Origin: Pseudocercospora fijiensis CIRAD86
Lineage: Eukaryota; Ascomycota; Dothideomycetes; Mycosphaerellales; Mycosphaerellaceae
Assembly: GCF_000340215.1 (NCBI RefSeq)
Contig: NW_006921532.1
Coordinates: 6,600,550-6,664,549 of the forward strand
Direction: 5' to 3'
DNA: 64,000 nucleotides
Part shown: positions 1 through 11,645 of the stretch, in pieces
Numbering within the stretch: the first letter of the stretch is position 1
Layout: every line of letters starts with the position of its first letter
Program-made: the position numbers and the translations under genes
Notes under the pieces: generated by a model
Databases searched by the model: none
The model's input: the letters and a program-made list of their open reading frames with translations, nothing else
What the model was told of the DNA's origin: nothing

Positions 1-221
1 GCTCTTCTTTAGGCACTAGTGCCTCGCGTCGCCTAGACGCGTACTTAGAATAGCGTGTTTATAAATTTTTAATAGTATAGCGAATTCGAGGTATTATTAT
101 CGTTACTATATCTTAAGTCCTTTACGAGTTATCTATTCTCGGCGATTTCTTCTAAGATATTAACGAGCCTAATATTAATAAGCCTAAGTCGCTAGTAGAT
201 AGTAGTCTTAGTAATAAAGAG

Positions 222-2310
222 GTAGATTTAGAGGGTTTAAACGACGAGGAGCGCCGTAAGTACGAGCTCGAGAAGTAGATATAGGCGTAGAAGGAGGGTA
301 CTAAAGAAGAGGTAGATCTCGAGGAATTAGCGACTTAGGTAGTAGATACTACTATCGAAGACTCGGAAGATAATAAACCTAGACTATTATTAGCTTCGCT
401 AAAGGACGACTACCGCTCGCTTAACGAGGCTATTGCTACTATATAAGAATACGTCTTTAAGGCTAGTTACTGCTAGCGTATTAAGTCTAGAAACAAGTCG
501 AAATTGCCTTAAAATCGCGGTCTCTAGGTGTCTCGCTATCTTATCTATATATAGGGTAATAAGCCGCCGGTAAGAGAGAATTTCGTACGTAAAGGGGCTA
601 GCTCTACGCGAGTCGGTTGTCTAGTATCGTTATAGTTGCGCGCCTACGATTTAAAGAGCCTACTTAGTCGCTAGCAGGTCGGAAATGTTAGTAGAACCTA
701 TAACTACGATACGGTCTATAGCGCTTAGTTTGCGCTGTACCGTCGCCGCTAGCGTAATAAGGCTATATAGAAGGCTATTGTCGATAATCTAAATGCTAAT
801 ACGAGTGCGTATACTACGCTTAGTCGGTTAATAAACAAGGTAGACTATAAGTACGAGAAGTCGCATTTATTAAAGGCACTCGGCCGAGATTCGGTCGATA
901 CTAAATCTTAACCTATTTAATACTTAACTAATAACAATATCTTCTATATAGGTATTTAGGTAGTTAGAGACCTTATTAACGTCCGCTAGGCCGCTCGGAA
1001 GGCTACGTAGGGCGACAAGACTATATCTAAAGCCCTATTCGAGCTACTAGACTAGCTAGGTTTCTACTAGAAGAAGGAGGTAAATTTAAATAGTAAACTA
1101 GACAAATTGCTCGTTCTTAACCTCTAAATAGCCGAGTTATATAGGCTATATCCTAAGTACCTTATTATCGACAATACCTATAAGATAAACAAGTACAACC
1201 GTCTACTTTTAAACATAGTAGTAGGCACTAGAGCAGGAGACACTATTCTACTTAGATACTATATTATAGGCAACGAGGATGAAGCTGCGTTTACGTAGTT
1301 TGCTAAGGCGTTTAAAGAGCTAAGTACTAAGCATAATCTACTACTACTAGGCTTATAGGTTACTAATCGAGACCGTAGCTATATAAATGCTCTTAATAAG
1401 GCCTATCTACGTATACCGGCTCTTATCTACGCCTAGTATATGTTTAAGAACATATAGGTACAGGCTCGGAAGCTAATGCCTTAGAAACAAGTACTTAATA
1501 AAGAGATAGGTAAGAACGAGTAGCAAGACGATCTAGACTGTACGACTTTTATAGACAACTTCCGAGCCTGCGTCTATACTAAAATAGTAGAAGAATTCAA
1601 TACTAAAGATGCCTAGTTAGCAAGCTACGAGAACCCTTACTATATAACCCTTTAAGACTATATCTACCGCGAATATTAGGCTTATAAGTATAAGCTAGTG
1701 CACTGCTTCTAGTAGACCAAATTTGCCTTCTACGGACAAGCTATTACTTCTAGAGCTAAAGGCGCTTACTTAACTATAAAGAGGTAGCTTGCTAGTAGGC
1801 GCTATAATATCCTTACCCTCTTCCTAAAGCTCCGCCTATAGTAGGCTATTCGTTACTTAGAGATTACTATACGGACAACACGAGAACGGACTGCTATACT
1901 AATTGCTTTCCGTAGACCTAAGTTTGTAAAGACTAATAAGAAGATCTACCGACAAGGCTTATAGAAGGGCCTTAACTAGCTAAAGTTAGCGTACGACGAG
2001 ATTACTAAGCTAGCAAAGGAGCCTAGCAAACAGCGCTCTTAGTGCTTAGGCTGCTTTCGGAAGTTATAGGGTATCGTTTGCAAGTATATAATAATCGATA
2101 CTATTAAGTTAACTAGATCCTTCGAATTCGACCCCTATACGCACTTCGATAGGCACTAGTATATCGACAAAGCCGCGGCGCTAGTAAGGGCTATTATTAA
2201 GCTTAAGAGACCGGTTTAAGAGCTATTAGTATTGCTAAACAACCGCCGTAGAAGAGGTAGAAGAGGTAGAGCGGCAGCTACGAGAAGATACGTACGTACT
2301 AATTAACGAG
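222..2310 (+). pseudogene. MULE transposase with FAR1-like and SWIM-like regions, broken by RIP stops
   Basis: One reading frame can be followed from about 222 to 2310 without a net indel, interrupted only by TAG/TAA codons of the kind RIP creates. The N-terminal part (about 440-780) resembles a FAR1/WRKY-GCM1-type DNA-binding region, with spaced Cys residues. The MULE transposase core begins near 1161 with the LIIDNTYKINKYNRLLL-like signature and continues through a TNRDRSYINAL-like segment near 1355-1400. Near 2043-2100 a C-x2-C ... GIVCKY stretch resembles the SWIM zinc finger that ends these proteins. It would have cut and pasted the element. As it stands it cannot encode a working protein. 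Family assignment rests on motif order; confidence is good for MULE and lower for the subfamily. Confidence 0.72.
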
Positions 2311-3557
2311 AGGCATTAGGCTTTAAATACGTAGACCGTAATAACCCTGCCTCTTAACGAGGCCGTAGACGGCGTACGAGGGCGTCTATATAACAACCTC
2401 GTACGGCAATACAATAACTACGACCTTTAGCTCCGCTAGTCTATACGCCTGCTAAGCGCTATAGCTTTGTTAGCAATAATCTAGCTAGTATTTAAAGAGC
2501 CGCTATAGCACTCAATCGACAACGTCTAATAGCGCTAGCACTACCGCTAGCAGTGCCTTACTCGGAGCGACAGTTTGTCTAGTTCTATAGCAGTTAACCT
2601 ACACTACCGTAGGCTCTAGGTCTACTAGTAGCGACTTAATCTACTATATTTAGTACCGCTCTGCTACTATTAAACTAACAGGTGTTCACTTAGCATATAC
2701 TAGGTTCTATAGCTCTACTACAATCTATAGCACCGCTCCGCGGAGGTCTATAGTAGTAGCAAGGTCTATAGTAGTAGCAGCTAGTTCTATACCCTCGTAG
2801 CTATTAGTATACTAGCTATAGCAATTAGTTCTAGCAGTCTTATGTATCTATACGCGTTAAGGGCTTCTAAAAATGCCTCCTTCTTAACCCTGATTATTAC
2901 TATATACGTATAGTTCCTATACTAAACACTTTTACTAATTTGTATAGCTAAATACGTCCGTATACGCTTATAACCCGAACCGGAGGTATATTACTAAGCA
3001 CTTGCCAAATAGCCGCTTAGTACTAGCCGATTATATTTTGCCGCCGTCGACAGGTTTGTTAAGAAGTCCGTCTTGTATCGAGAGCTGTATTTATAGGCTA
3101 TCCCTTACTAGAACCGGGCTCGAAAATCCTAGTTAAGATCTAGGTAGGAGAGTAGCGGAGATAGCGGCTTTAAGAAGATTAACTATCGTATTAAGCTAGG
3201 AAAGACGTAGTAGTAGGATGTACTACAAAGATTAGTAGTCTCAGTTTCCTACCGTATTAGATAGGAACTCTACCTACGATAAATTCTCGATTAACTGCAT
3301 AGATCTACTTAATGTTTAGATAGGCCTACTAGCTAATAAGGGAAGGTAGGGTACTATCTTACAGCTTAGCATGTACTAGTGTAATAGTGTTATCGCTTAG
3401 GTCGTGCGGCTAAACGACAGCCTAGACGCGAGATTCGGAGAATCGCAGATCTACTATTACGTATATTTGCTTAGTATGCTAATGAAGTTAGAGGTAGTCT
3501 TTTGGTAGTGTAAACAAGCAAGGCAAAAAAGGGATAGCAAATCTACCTCTATTTAGG

Positions 3558-3655
3558 CTTATAGGACGAAGAATTACGTAATATCGACTTTTATTAAGCT
3601 TTAATTGCACTTTTACGACATTTTAATAGTATAACATTAATTCTTCGCCTATAAG
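3558..3655. repeat. Near-palindromic inverted repeat, 18-19 bp arms
   Basis: The arm at 3558-3576 and the arm at 3638-3655 are reverse complements apart from one inserted base. They are separated by about 60 bp that is itself AT-rich. It lies inside the RIP-type sequence downstream of the MULE transposase. It may be a small nested inverted-repeat element or the abutting ends of two elements. Confidence 0.5.
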
Positions 3656-4579
3656 ACTAAGAACAAACTAGGCTAAACTAGTACGTAGAATATAGCTATT
3701 TGCCCTTAGGGCCTTAGAGGCCGTAATATAACTATCTCTACGATAATATTACAATCTAAGTAGCTAAGGTCTATCGTAATATATCTAACTAGACCCTCTA
3801 AGTCTAAGATAGTATACGATAATGCGTTATTATCGTATTCTAACTACTACGACTAAAAGTAAATCCTAGATTGCGATAAAAGTCTTAGTATTTTCCCTCT
3901 TATCTTACTATATAGATACCTAGCATTCTACGGCTATTTATATACCTAGAGATCCGAGCGATAGAGTTAGGCCTATAGAAGGGGCTTAGAGTCGAAGATA
4001 TATATAGAGTCGTATTATTATAATCTCTTAGCCTTCGAGCCGCGGAAAATCTAGGATTTCTTATAGATTATATAAATAAGTACTTAGCCTTAGTATATAG
4101 AAGATAGAGCCTATAGTCTCTAGATTAGCGAATACTTAGTATAGGAATATATCGTCTTCTTATTAAGACATAGGACCCTTTTTCTACGTTTGTCTTTATC
4201 TAATATTATAATAGTTGTTGTCCTATATATTAAAAAGTACTAAAATCCTATAGGTAATTATATAGAGGACGAACGGTTTAGTTTTAGGCGCTCCGCTATA
4301 GGCTACGCTTAAACCGCTAACACAGATATAGTCTAGTGCCTATATAATGTAAGAACAGTTAGTCGTAGAAGGAAGATACATTAGTTGGAAGGTCTAAGCA
4401 GCCTATAAGAGCGGGGCGCCTGAAGGCACCGCCTGAAAGGAGGTAGCAGCAAATGGCCAAGATATGACATAGATCACGTGCCAAACCAGCCATCCTCACA
4501 ACTTGTCAATCAATCAATCATAATCATCATCATCATCATACGTCCCCTCAAAGTCCCGCCAAATGACCGATTCATCCAT

Positions 4580-6482
4580 CTAAAACAAAAGATCAGTACC
4601 AAGCCGGCGTTCAAACCTCTGCCCACCATATCCCTTGGGTATCGCGATATCATCAAACCCCACCAACGCATCATGTCCACCAGCAGCCATATCCAGATTA
4701 TATTCGACCTTCGAGTTCAAGTCTCCGATATAGCTCCCGATCGTATGCGTGCTCTGGACTTCCATCGATTCGTCCTGCACAACAACATTAAACGAAGGCT
4801 GCTGTCTGCTTTCTCTGACCCTAAGCTGAGCCTGAATCTGGGCAACCCGTAGATTTCTTTCGTAGTGCTGCGTGTGCGCGTCCAGATATTCCAGATCCAA
4901 AGGTGTCAGCTTCTGGAGAGGCATAGGTCGACAGATGCGCTGGATGGTGCCTTCGTAGTCGCACGGCACTTTAATGCTTTCGAGGCGGGGAAACTTGCCA
5001 TCTTCGATCGCGTCGGCGAGCCAGTTGACTGCGTTCCCTGGAATCAGACAGTCCCAATGTAGTGAGTGTAAGCTGGGAGAGCATAATGTTGTATGCCTGC
5101 TAGTGGCTTGTACTCCGATGGGCGGCTCAGGCGAGGCTTCTTGAACGAGCACGAATCTTCGAAGCCGTGTGAGATGTGAGAGCAGAGTTTGCACGGTCTG
5201 CAATGACAAGACCTCTAGACCGACCAGGGAGAGCCGTTCTAGGGACAGTGCGAGTCGTGAGTATGCGAGATGCTCGACGCCTGTATCCGTCAGACCACCA
5301 AGACTCTCCAGTCTCAGCGATCGCAGCTGGGGCAGTGTAAGCAGTGTCGTATCCGAGAAGTCAATCCGATGCAGACCAGAGACCATGAGATGGCGCAGTG
5401 ACGGTAGTCTATGCAACACCGCCGTAAATGCTCCGAGGCCGAGATCGATACCAGGATCTGCCGCCAGCGCCAAGGTCTCCATGTTACGCCATTCGTCATG
5501 AGACGAGACGAAGTCGCCAATGGTGGGCAGAGTGCTTCTGACCGAGTCCAGATTCCATGCGTAGGACCTCAGCCTGGTCCTGCTTGCCAGAGCTGCAAGC
5601 ACACGTGCTGTTGTCGTGGTTGCTGGGAGCACATAACCGCCGACCAATTCCAGATTGTAGCATTGTTCCACGATCTCTTGCAGGCATTCCAACGCGGGAG
5701 TCTTTCTGGAAGCTGAATACGCCTCGATATCGAGCTCCCTCGCAAGTTCGGTAGGTATTCGTATTGAATGGATCAAGAATCCAAGCCCCGGCGTTCTGAC
5801 CACCGTATCCTTCAACAGCTGTAATCGACTCTTTGGCTGTTTCGCCGACCATTTCCTCTTCGCTGGCGCTCGATTATTCGGAAGCCAGAGGTCACGATAT
5901 AGATGTTCTCGCGCCACTCGATACCACCTCTTGTCGACCAGGCACAACGATCGCAAATCATGTTGCAATCCCGGCACATCTACGCGTTCCATGACGGCAT
6001 GCAAGCCATCTAGGTGATCCAGTATACCCTGATAAATCTCTCGCGGTAACTGCACGAATATGCGCCTTGGCAGATTCTGCATGCGATCTGATACTCGCGT
6101 CCATCTCGAATCCGGTCTCCCTCTCTCAAACTCCCACGGCGTCCTCGTCAACGTCGGCGTATCGTTAAATCGACAAGTCCCAGCTTTTCTCTCTTCACTC
6201 ACGCTCGAAGGCCAAGTATACGTCTTCCTATGTCCCATCAACGAAGTCGTGCGGTCAGGAATGGCCGGAGCTCTCGCGGTCCTGCTATCATTGCTCGATG
6301 GTCTCTGCTTGACATTGAGGTCGTCGCTCGTGACATGTACCTGGACGAATTTGGCTTTTACAGGCCTGTCAAATGTCTCCAACATTAGCTCTAGCTTTTC
6401 TGGTTGATTGCATCCCACGTGGTTTCACGACTCACCTGTGTTGTTGTGGTCCTGGAACGTCATCATGTTCGGAGGGCGCCAT
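4580..6482 (-). CDS. F-box-like protein with leucine-rich repeats
   Basis: A 610-residue protein from two exons: 6436-6482 and 4580-6365, joined across a 70-nt intron with a GTGAGT donor, a GCTAAT branch point and a TTGACAG acceptor. I chose the ATG at 6482 because it is the only nearby ATG that meets the phase of the long exon. An F-box-like helix pair begins with FVQLPREIYQGILDHLDG and ends with a CLVDKRWYRVAREHLYRDL segment. It is followed by degenerate leucine-rich repeats in the C-terminal half, for example LPSLRHLMVSGL and LPQLRSLRLESL. F-box/LRR proteins are substrate receptors of SCF ubiquitin ligases; the substrate here is unknown. The N-terminal 100 residues are low-complexity and probably disordered. 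It ends close to the RIP-mutated repeat but shows no RIP itself. Confidence 0.72.
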
Positions 6483-7137
6483 GGACGAGCGTCGCGAGAA
6501 CAGGCTCACGCTCTTGAGACTTGATGTCCGCGAGGGGCGACTGAAGTTGACATACGAGGCATTGTTTGACATCCTGGCCGGCGGTCCTCCTGCAATATTC
6601 GGATGCTGGCCTGGTGCTGGTAGAGCTTAACGCGATACACAACAACTCCACCTCGCTCGCTCGCCTCGCCATAAATCGTGCCAACGACCACGCAGACTAG
6701 GGAGTCCCGCTTGTCATCCTCTCCATGAACTCATCTCCGCATCGATGGCGTTCGAGATCGCCATGCCGGATAGTTCTAACCAGTCTCGAGCGGCTTTGGC
6801 GACTCGCAGCTCGTCCCTCCAATGGGACCTTTGGTTAGGCTGTCAATCATAGTTCACGCGTCGGGCTGCTCGGTGTGGCTTCAAGGTGGTGGGTACATTC
6901 GGGAAGGTTGTCGTGGGCGTGGCTAGCTGAAGCGAAGAAGACGAAAGAGGGGAAAACAATCAATCATGGAGAAAGGGGCTAAAAATGCCATATTCGTGGA
7001 GTATCTTCCATCGCCATCGCCATCTCCACGACCAATGACCAACAGTCCTCGTCACCACCATACGCCTGCATACCAATACCCAAACTTCATGCAATGCTCA
7101 CAAAGGAAAGATCATTCGTGCCTAGAACTCCCCCGCT
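6483..7137. other. Intergenic region
   Basis: Lies between the 5' end of the F-box gene and the 3' end of the HAD hydrolase gene, both on the minus strand. It should hold the F-box promoter and the hydrolase 3' UTR. I see no convincing gene, repeat or RNA in it. Confidence 0.5.
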
Positions 7138-8697
7138 CTACTCAATCGCAACAGCCGAAGCGGCCTTGTCACCCTGCAGAAGAGGGTTGACCTTCTCATC
7201 ATCCCACTGGAAGTTAAAGTCCTCGCCGATCTCCTTCTTGATCGCAGTCTTGACAGCTTCCAGGACATTGGCGAAAACACCGAAGTTGGCGGGGTTGTTC
7301 TCGTCGTTGTCGCCACCTTGGAAGACACCGGTGCGGACTAAGCAGGTGTTCCAGCCATACATGTTCTGGAAGTAGTCCACAACGTCAGTAAGATAGATGT
7401 TGAGCGATATGGGAACGTGGGATTGACTTACACCTCCAATGATGTCCGAAGCTGGGTTGTCGCCAACCATGTAGATGTTCTTGGGCAACTTCTCCTCATT
7501 GTGGATCTTCTCCATCCAACTGGCAATCACCTCATCGGCATACTTGTATGTTGCGAGTTCTGGCTTGCCGTAGACGACACGCTCGAGGTCCTCGCCTGTG
7601 AGCGCCTTGTACATGGCCTCGATGCCGATTCGGAAAGCACCTTGAGACATTCTTGGGTATGGGTGCTCGGTTGGGCAGAGCAAGTCACCTTGCGAGAAGT
7701 AGATTGGGATTCGCTGCGAGACGGGGTCCTTGGCACGAGTGTGCAATCTTCCGTTCTCCGACTGGAGCAGGTCCATGATGATCTGAATATCGGTTGCGTA
7801 GTCGCGGGAGTCGGAGAAGACCATGATGGCGTCGATGTTGATCTTTGAGAAGTCTCGTGGGCGGGAGGTGGCACGCTCGGCGTCAGTGAAGACTCGGTAT
7901 GGAGCGATCGTTGGGTCCCAGGCTACGATGTCGTTGGGCACAACGATGTCCTTAAAGCCGTACTGCTCGGCGACCTCTCTGCAGCGGTAACCCTCTCCGC
8001 CGACGACGAGAACAGTGTTGTAGTACTCGGCAAGCGCGCTCATTGGTGTGTGTGATTGGATGAATTGTTCTGTGCTGACTGGCTGGTGCAGGATCTTGGA
8101 CAGCTGCTCAACACGAGCCTGTTCTGGCTTTCCCGAACCGTTCGTGAGGAAGATGTGGGGGATTTTGATTCCGAGCTCGTTATCGCCGTTGAGGATCTCA
8201 AGTGTTCGCTGACCTTCTGGGATCAATCGGTCACCGTGGACAAGCACACCATCGATGTCGAAAACGAAAGCCATGTCCTTGGCGGCCTTGACCTTGTTCT
8301 GGGACATGTCCTGGACCTGGCCAGCCAAAAGCTCACGAGTTGGCTGAATGGGCGGCATGCCCGGGCGCTGAGGTCGGCCATCAGCGTGAGTTACTGAGGA
8401 GAGGCGGGATTGACGCTTCGATCGTGGAATAGGCAGAGCTGCACCGAAAGAGTTTCTTGATGCTCGCCGGTCGCGCTGGGATGGCGAAAGCGAGAGTTGG
8501 TGCATGTATGGTGTTGCGTCCGCAATGCTGGATCTCGAAGCTGGCACCTCGATGGCACCAAAATTTTCGTTCTGACCTCTGCCATAGCTGCCAACGCCCT
8601 CGCTGGTAGCAATCTCGCTGCTCTTGACTCTGTCCAACTGCTGCTGCGAAGCTGGTGCTGGGTTGGCAGCAAAGTCCTTGTCCTCGAATCCTGGCAT
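7138..8697 (-). CDS. HAD-superfamily hydrolase, subfamily IIA, CECR5/HDHD5 type
   Basis: Two exons (7432-8697 and 7138-7365) give 497 residues. The phosphatase-like core starts near residue 143 with FVFDIDGVLVHG, the HAD motif I (DxD type) with its nucleophilic and acid/base aspartates. It is followed by an IFLTNGSGKPEQARVEQLS motif II region and, near the C-terminus, a VGDNPASDIIGG motif with the metal-binding acidic residues. The 66-nt intron at 7366-7431 (GTAAGT donor, TTACTGAC branch, TTCCAG acceptor) is a multiple of three and has no stop. Removing it joins SDIIGG to NMYGW, as the family expects. The start is the ATG at 8697; the frame stays open upstream but has no other ATG. The first 130 residues are Ser/Arg-rich and not part of the fold. 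CECR5 homologues are often mitochondrial; the substrate is not established. Confidence 0.85.
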   Translation of the reverse strand: MPGFEDKDFAANPAPASQQQLDRVKSSEIATSEGVGSYGRGQNENFGAIEVPASRSSIADATPYMHQLSLSPSQRDRRASRNSFGAALPIPRSKRQSRLSSVTHADGRPQRPGMPPIQPTRELLAGQVQDMSQNKVKAAKDMAFVFDIDGVLVHGDRLIPEGQRTLEILNGDNELGIKIPHIFLTNGSGKPEQARVEQLSKILHQPVSTEQFIQSHTPMSALAEYYNTVLVVGGEGYRCREVAEQYGFKDIVVPNDIVAWDPTIAPYRVFTDAERATSRPRDFSKINIDAIMVFSDSRDYATDIQIIMDLLQSENGRLHTRAKDPVSQRIPIYFSQGDLLCPTEHPYPRMSQGAFRIGIEAMYKALTGEDLERVVYGKPELATYKYADEVIASWMEKIHNEEKLPKNIYMVGDNPASDIIGGVSQSHVPISLNIYLTDVVDYFQNMYGWNTCLVRTGVFQGGDNDENNPANFGVFANVLEAVKTAIKKEIGEDFNFQWDDEKVNPLLQGDKAASAVAIE

Positions 8698-9970
8698 GAT
8701 TGCTGATGATCTCGAACTTCCTAAATTCAATGATTCCGTGTGGTGGTGTGGTCCTGTAGCTGCGTTCTGTAAAGCTAGGATCTGTGGGGGGAAAAGATCG
8801 ATATGCAAGAGAAGTCCTCAGAAAGATCTCGGTATGAATATGAGCACAGCGAACCAGGGCGCTGTAGAGAGAGAAGAAGCTAGAGGAAAAGTGTGCAGGG
8901 CAAGTACCGCCACAGGGTCCTTCTATCTTATAATAACCATCATAATCCGAGACGACCACGAGCAACCTTCTTCGCAACAGGAACGACTCTTGGCCGACCG
9001 AAATGCCTCATACCTGGCTTTCTCGGCCAGTCCGTCAGATCAACGAAACAAATTCCCTTGCACCGGTCGATGTCGTGTTGTCAGGTTTGGTCCCCACTGC
9101 AGATGTCATAGTTCTCCAGCATGTATGATGGTTCCCGAGAAAAGACGACATGGTGCCGCCACAGAGACAGGACAGCGCAAAGACCACCCTTGACCGTATA
9201 CCCATATTTAGTGGATACACAGCTTCTGCGGAAAGACAAAGAGCTCTTGCAGAAAACAATCATATCTCTCAGCCGTGGCGGAGCCAGAAAAGAAAGCTTC
9301 GAGGCTGCAGTCTCCACGTGGCCAATGAGAAAATCTCGAAAATTCTGAGAAGTGCGTCTTTCACGTGTTCCGTGCGTGCGACAGGAACAAGAGAAGACAT
9401 AACGAAGACTTGCGGATCTGCAGGATGTGGTTGGAAACGACGATGCAGAGATCGGATTCCTCAGCTGCCGAAGCTATGCCCTGCCAAGGAGAGAGCATCC
9501 CGGTCACATCTCGGGCCTTCGAAGGCTTTGCGGGACATGATGTCAAGAACTTTGTATGCATGGATTGGGGACGACATTTTTTCAACACCGTACCCACAAA
9601 TGCTGTTGCGCTGGTGCGGTCAACGTCGGGTCGTGGGAGTGGAAGATGACGTTGAGGGTGTGTTCAACGAACTTACTGAATGATGACCGTGATGGAGGCC
9701 GAGTAGGGGCGTAACTCCTACCTGGCTGGATTATGTATAGCCGAAGAAAAGAAACCAATCTTATTCGCTCGATGGGGACCGAGAGTGGGAAAAGTCTGAG
9801 GGAAGCATTGTTTGATAATATCAGAGTGAGGACGCGCTGAGGACTTGCTTGGAGTCTTTACACCAAATCTACAGCTTCGAGATACATCCTCTGCTGCCTG
9901 AAATTCGACTTCATCATCTGCGAATCCAGATATTGTTACCTCCACACATACACCAGAAGTTACGACCAGG
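8698..9970. other. Divergent intergenic/promoter region
   Basis: About 1.3 kb between the head-to-head HAD hydrolase and aldo/keto reductase genes. It should carry both promoters and 5' UTRs. Open frames exist here on both strands but lack protein-like composition or recognisable motifs. No repeat or RNA gene was seen. Confidence 0.5.
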
Positions 9971-11022
9971 ATGTCTAACGGAAAGGCTTTCAAGCTCAAC
10001 AACGGCGTGACCATCCCGGTAAGAAAGCAATGATTGAGAGCGCCTTCGCATCTGAGATATTGGCTGACTTTCGATTCATCACCTTTTAGGCCGTGGGTTT
10101 CGGAACGTTCGCAAACGAAGGCGCAGTCGGTGAGACGTACAAAGCAGTCACACACGCACTCAAGGTTGGGTACCGACATCTGGACTGCGCGTGGTTTTAC
10201 CAAAACGAGGACGAAGTCGGCGATGCAGTTCGCGATTTTCTCAAAGAGAACCCGAGCGTAAAGCGAAGCGACATCTTCATCTGCACAAAAGTCTGGAACA
10301 ACCTCCACGAGCCGGAAGAGGTCAGGTGGTCGCTGCAGAGCTCTATGGAGAAGCTGAAGGTGGATTATGTTGATCTTTTCCTCATTCACTGGCCGATCGC
10401 TGCTGAAAGGGACGAGAAGTACATGCCGAAGCTGAATGAGAAGGGCCAGTATGTGATCAAGGAAGAGCTCACGAAGAACCCACGGCCGACTTGGAGAGCG
10501 ATGGAGGAGCTTTACGAAGCTGGCAAGGCGCGAGCTATTGGTGTCTCGAACTGGACTGTCGAGGGACTGAAGGAGCTGCTGACCTACGCCAAGGTCAAGC
10601 CAGCTGTCAACCAGATCGAGATCCACCCATTCTTGCCGAACGAGGAACTTGTCAAGTTCTGCTTCGACAATGACATCCTGCCAGAAGCATACTCGCCGCT
10701 CGGATCGCAGAACCAGGTCCCAACTACAGGCGAAAAGGTCAACACCAACCCCACGCTCAACCAGATCGCAGAGAAGGGTGGCAACACACTTGCGCAGGTG
10801 CTCATTGCTTGGGGACTTAGGAGAGGATATGTGGTTCTGCCGAAGAGCTCGACTCCATCGCGTATCGAGAGCAACTTCAAGAGCATTGAGCTGAGCGATG
10901 AGGACTTCGATGCTGTCAACCAGCTTGCAAAGGGCCGTCACACTCGATTTGTGAACATGAAGGATACTTTTGGTTATGACGTCTGGCCAGGCGAGGCCGA
11001 CATTCCGGATGTCAAGGCATAA
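9971..11022 (+). CDS. Aldo/keto reductase (GCY1/YPR1-like)
   Basis: Two exons, 9971-10018 and 10090-11022, give 326 residues, normal for a cytosolic monomeric aldo/keto reductase. The 71-nt intron has a GTAAGA donor and a TTTTAG acceptor. It joins the strand ending ..GVTIP to AVGFGTF, the usual N-terminal start of the barrel. The catalytic tetrad is visible: Asp48 and Tyr53 in YRHLDCAWFYQNEDEVG, Lys83 in CTKVW and His116 in FLIHWP. The GVSNW segment and the PLG stretch that follow the barrel are present, as is the C-terminal cofactor-binding LPKSSTPSRIESN, which fits NADPH. The family reduces aldehydes and ketones such as glyceraldehyde, xylose or methylglyoxal. The exact substrate cannot be read from sequence. 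Confidence 0.92.
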
Positions 11023-11645
11023 ATTGCTCGTGGGCTTGCATCTTGGGCGTTTGCGATAGCTTTGGAGCTATGAGGTCTGGGGATCCAGCATGATACTGAT
11101 GTTGCACAAAGGGCATGTGTAGCCACGAGAATGAATGAAGATACCATCTATGCTCTGATTGTGCACTAAGCGGACATATTTCGAACGATGAGTCCAAATT
11201 TGACTCATATGAATTAGGGTGGTGATGGGACAACGTCCGAACTCCGCGGTGGTCACTCTCGTCCTGATCTTAACGCGGCTGCTATTCTCCAACACAGGAA
11301 GTTATCCATGCATCGTGAGTGGCGACTCGTTCCCAAACAGCTGCTTAAGCCGCGGACACCACTTTGCTCGATTCGCGGATATTCTGAAGCGGCGGAGCGA
11401 CTTCCAGAGAGTATCTGCTATACGATCATATCTTGGCCGCCCTCACTCGCAGCGATCGTAGTGTCGAGGGAACTGGGCCAATTTCTCCAGATCTTTAGTA
11501 AGCCAACGTCCGTGGAACCGCATAAGCGGAAGCAACCGAGCCACGGCGTGCCACTTTCAAACATCTTTGCATTGCAGTATGCAAGGGCAGAGTCGGGTCG
11601 AAATAGTCCTGCTCTCGATTTGCATGCTCTCGGTCGCTCTGTTGG
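11023..11645. other. Convergent 3' intergenic region
   Basis: Separates the 3' ends of the aldo/keto reductase and the next minus-strand gene. It probably holds both 3' UTRs and terminators. Nothing else recognisable. Confidence 0.5.

Larger units (their letters stand above)
1..4385 (+). mobile_element. RIP-degraded Mutator-like (MULE) DNA transposon remnant
   Basis: This stretch has the repeat-type composition: CA and TG dinucleotides are rare, TA, CTA and TAG are abundant, and CpG is retained. That fits C-to-T change at CpA on both strands (RIP). It carries a MULE transposase reading frame at about 222-2310. From 2310 to 4385 I see the same composition but no recognisable protein. The right edge, where normal host composition resumes, is near 4385. 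The left edge lies outside the window. I could not identify terminal inverted repeats or a target duplication with confidence, so the limits are set by composition. Confidence 0.7.

Noticed and set aside
4505..4540. ATC/TCA microsatellite read as Ile-rich coding sequence
   Set aside because: Simple repeat just downstream of the F-box gene's stop; no gene structure.
7417..8397. Plus-strand open frames over the HAD hydrolase gene
   Set aside because: Antisense shadows of the HAD motifs; no independent domain.
8355..8400. A second, very short intron in the N-terminal part of the HAD hydrolase gene (GTAACT...CTCAG)
   Set aside because: It would be about 27 nt, below the minimum seen for the other introns here, and the frame is open through it.
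9718..10941. Long minus-strand open frame (about 400 codons) opposite the aldo/keto reductase
   Set aside because: It is the antisense of a well-supported gene with catalytic residues and a good intron, has Leu/Val-rich composition typical of antisense frames, and starts from no ATG context of note.
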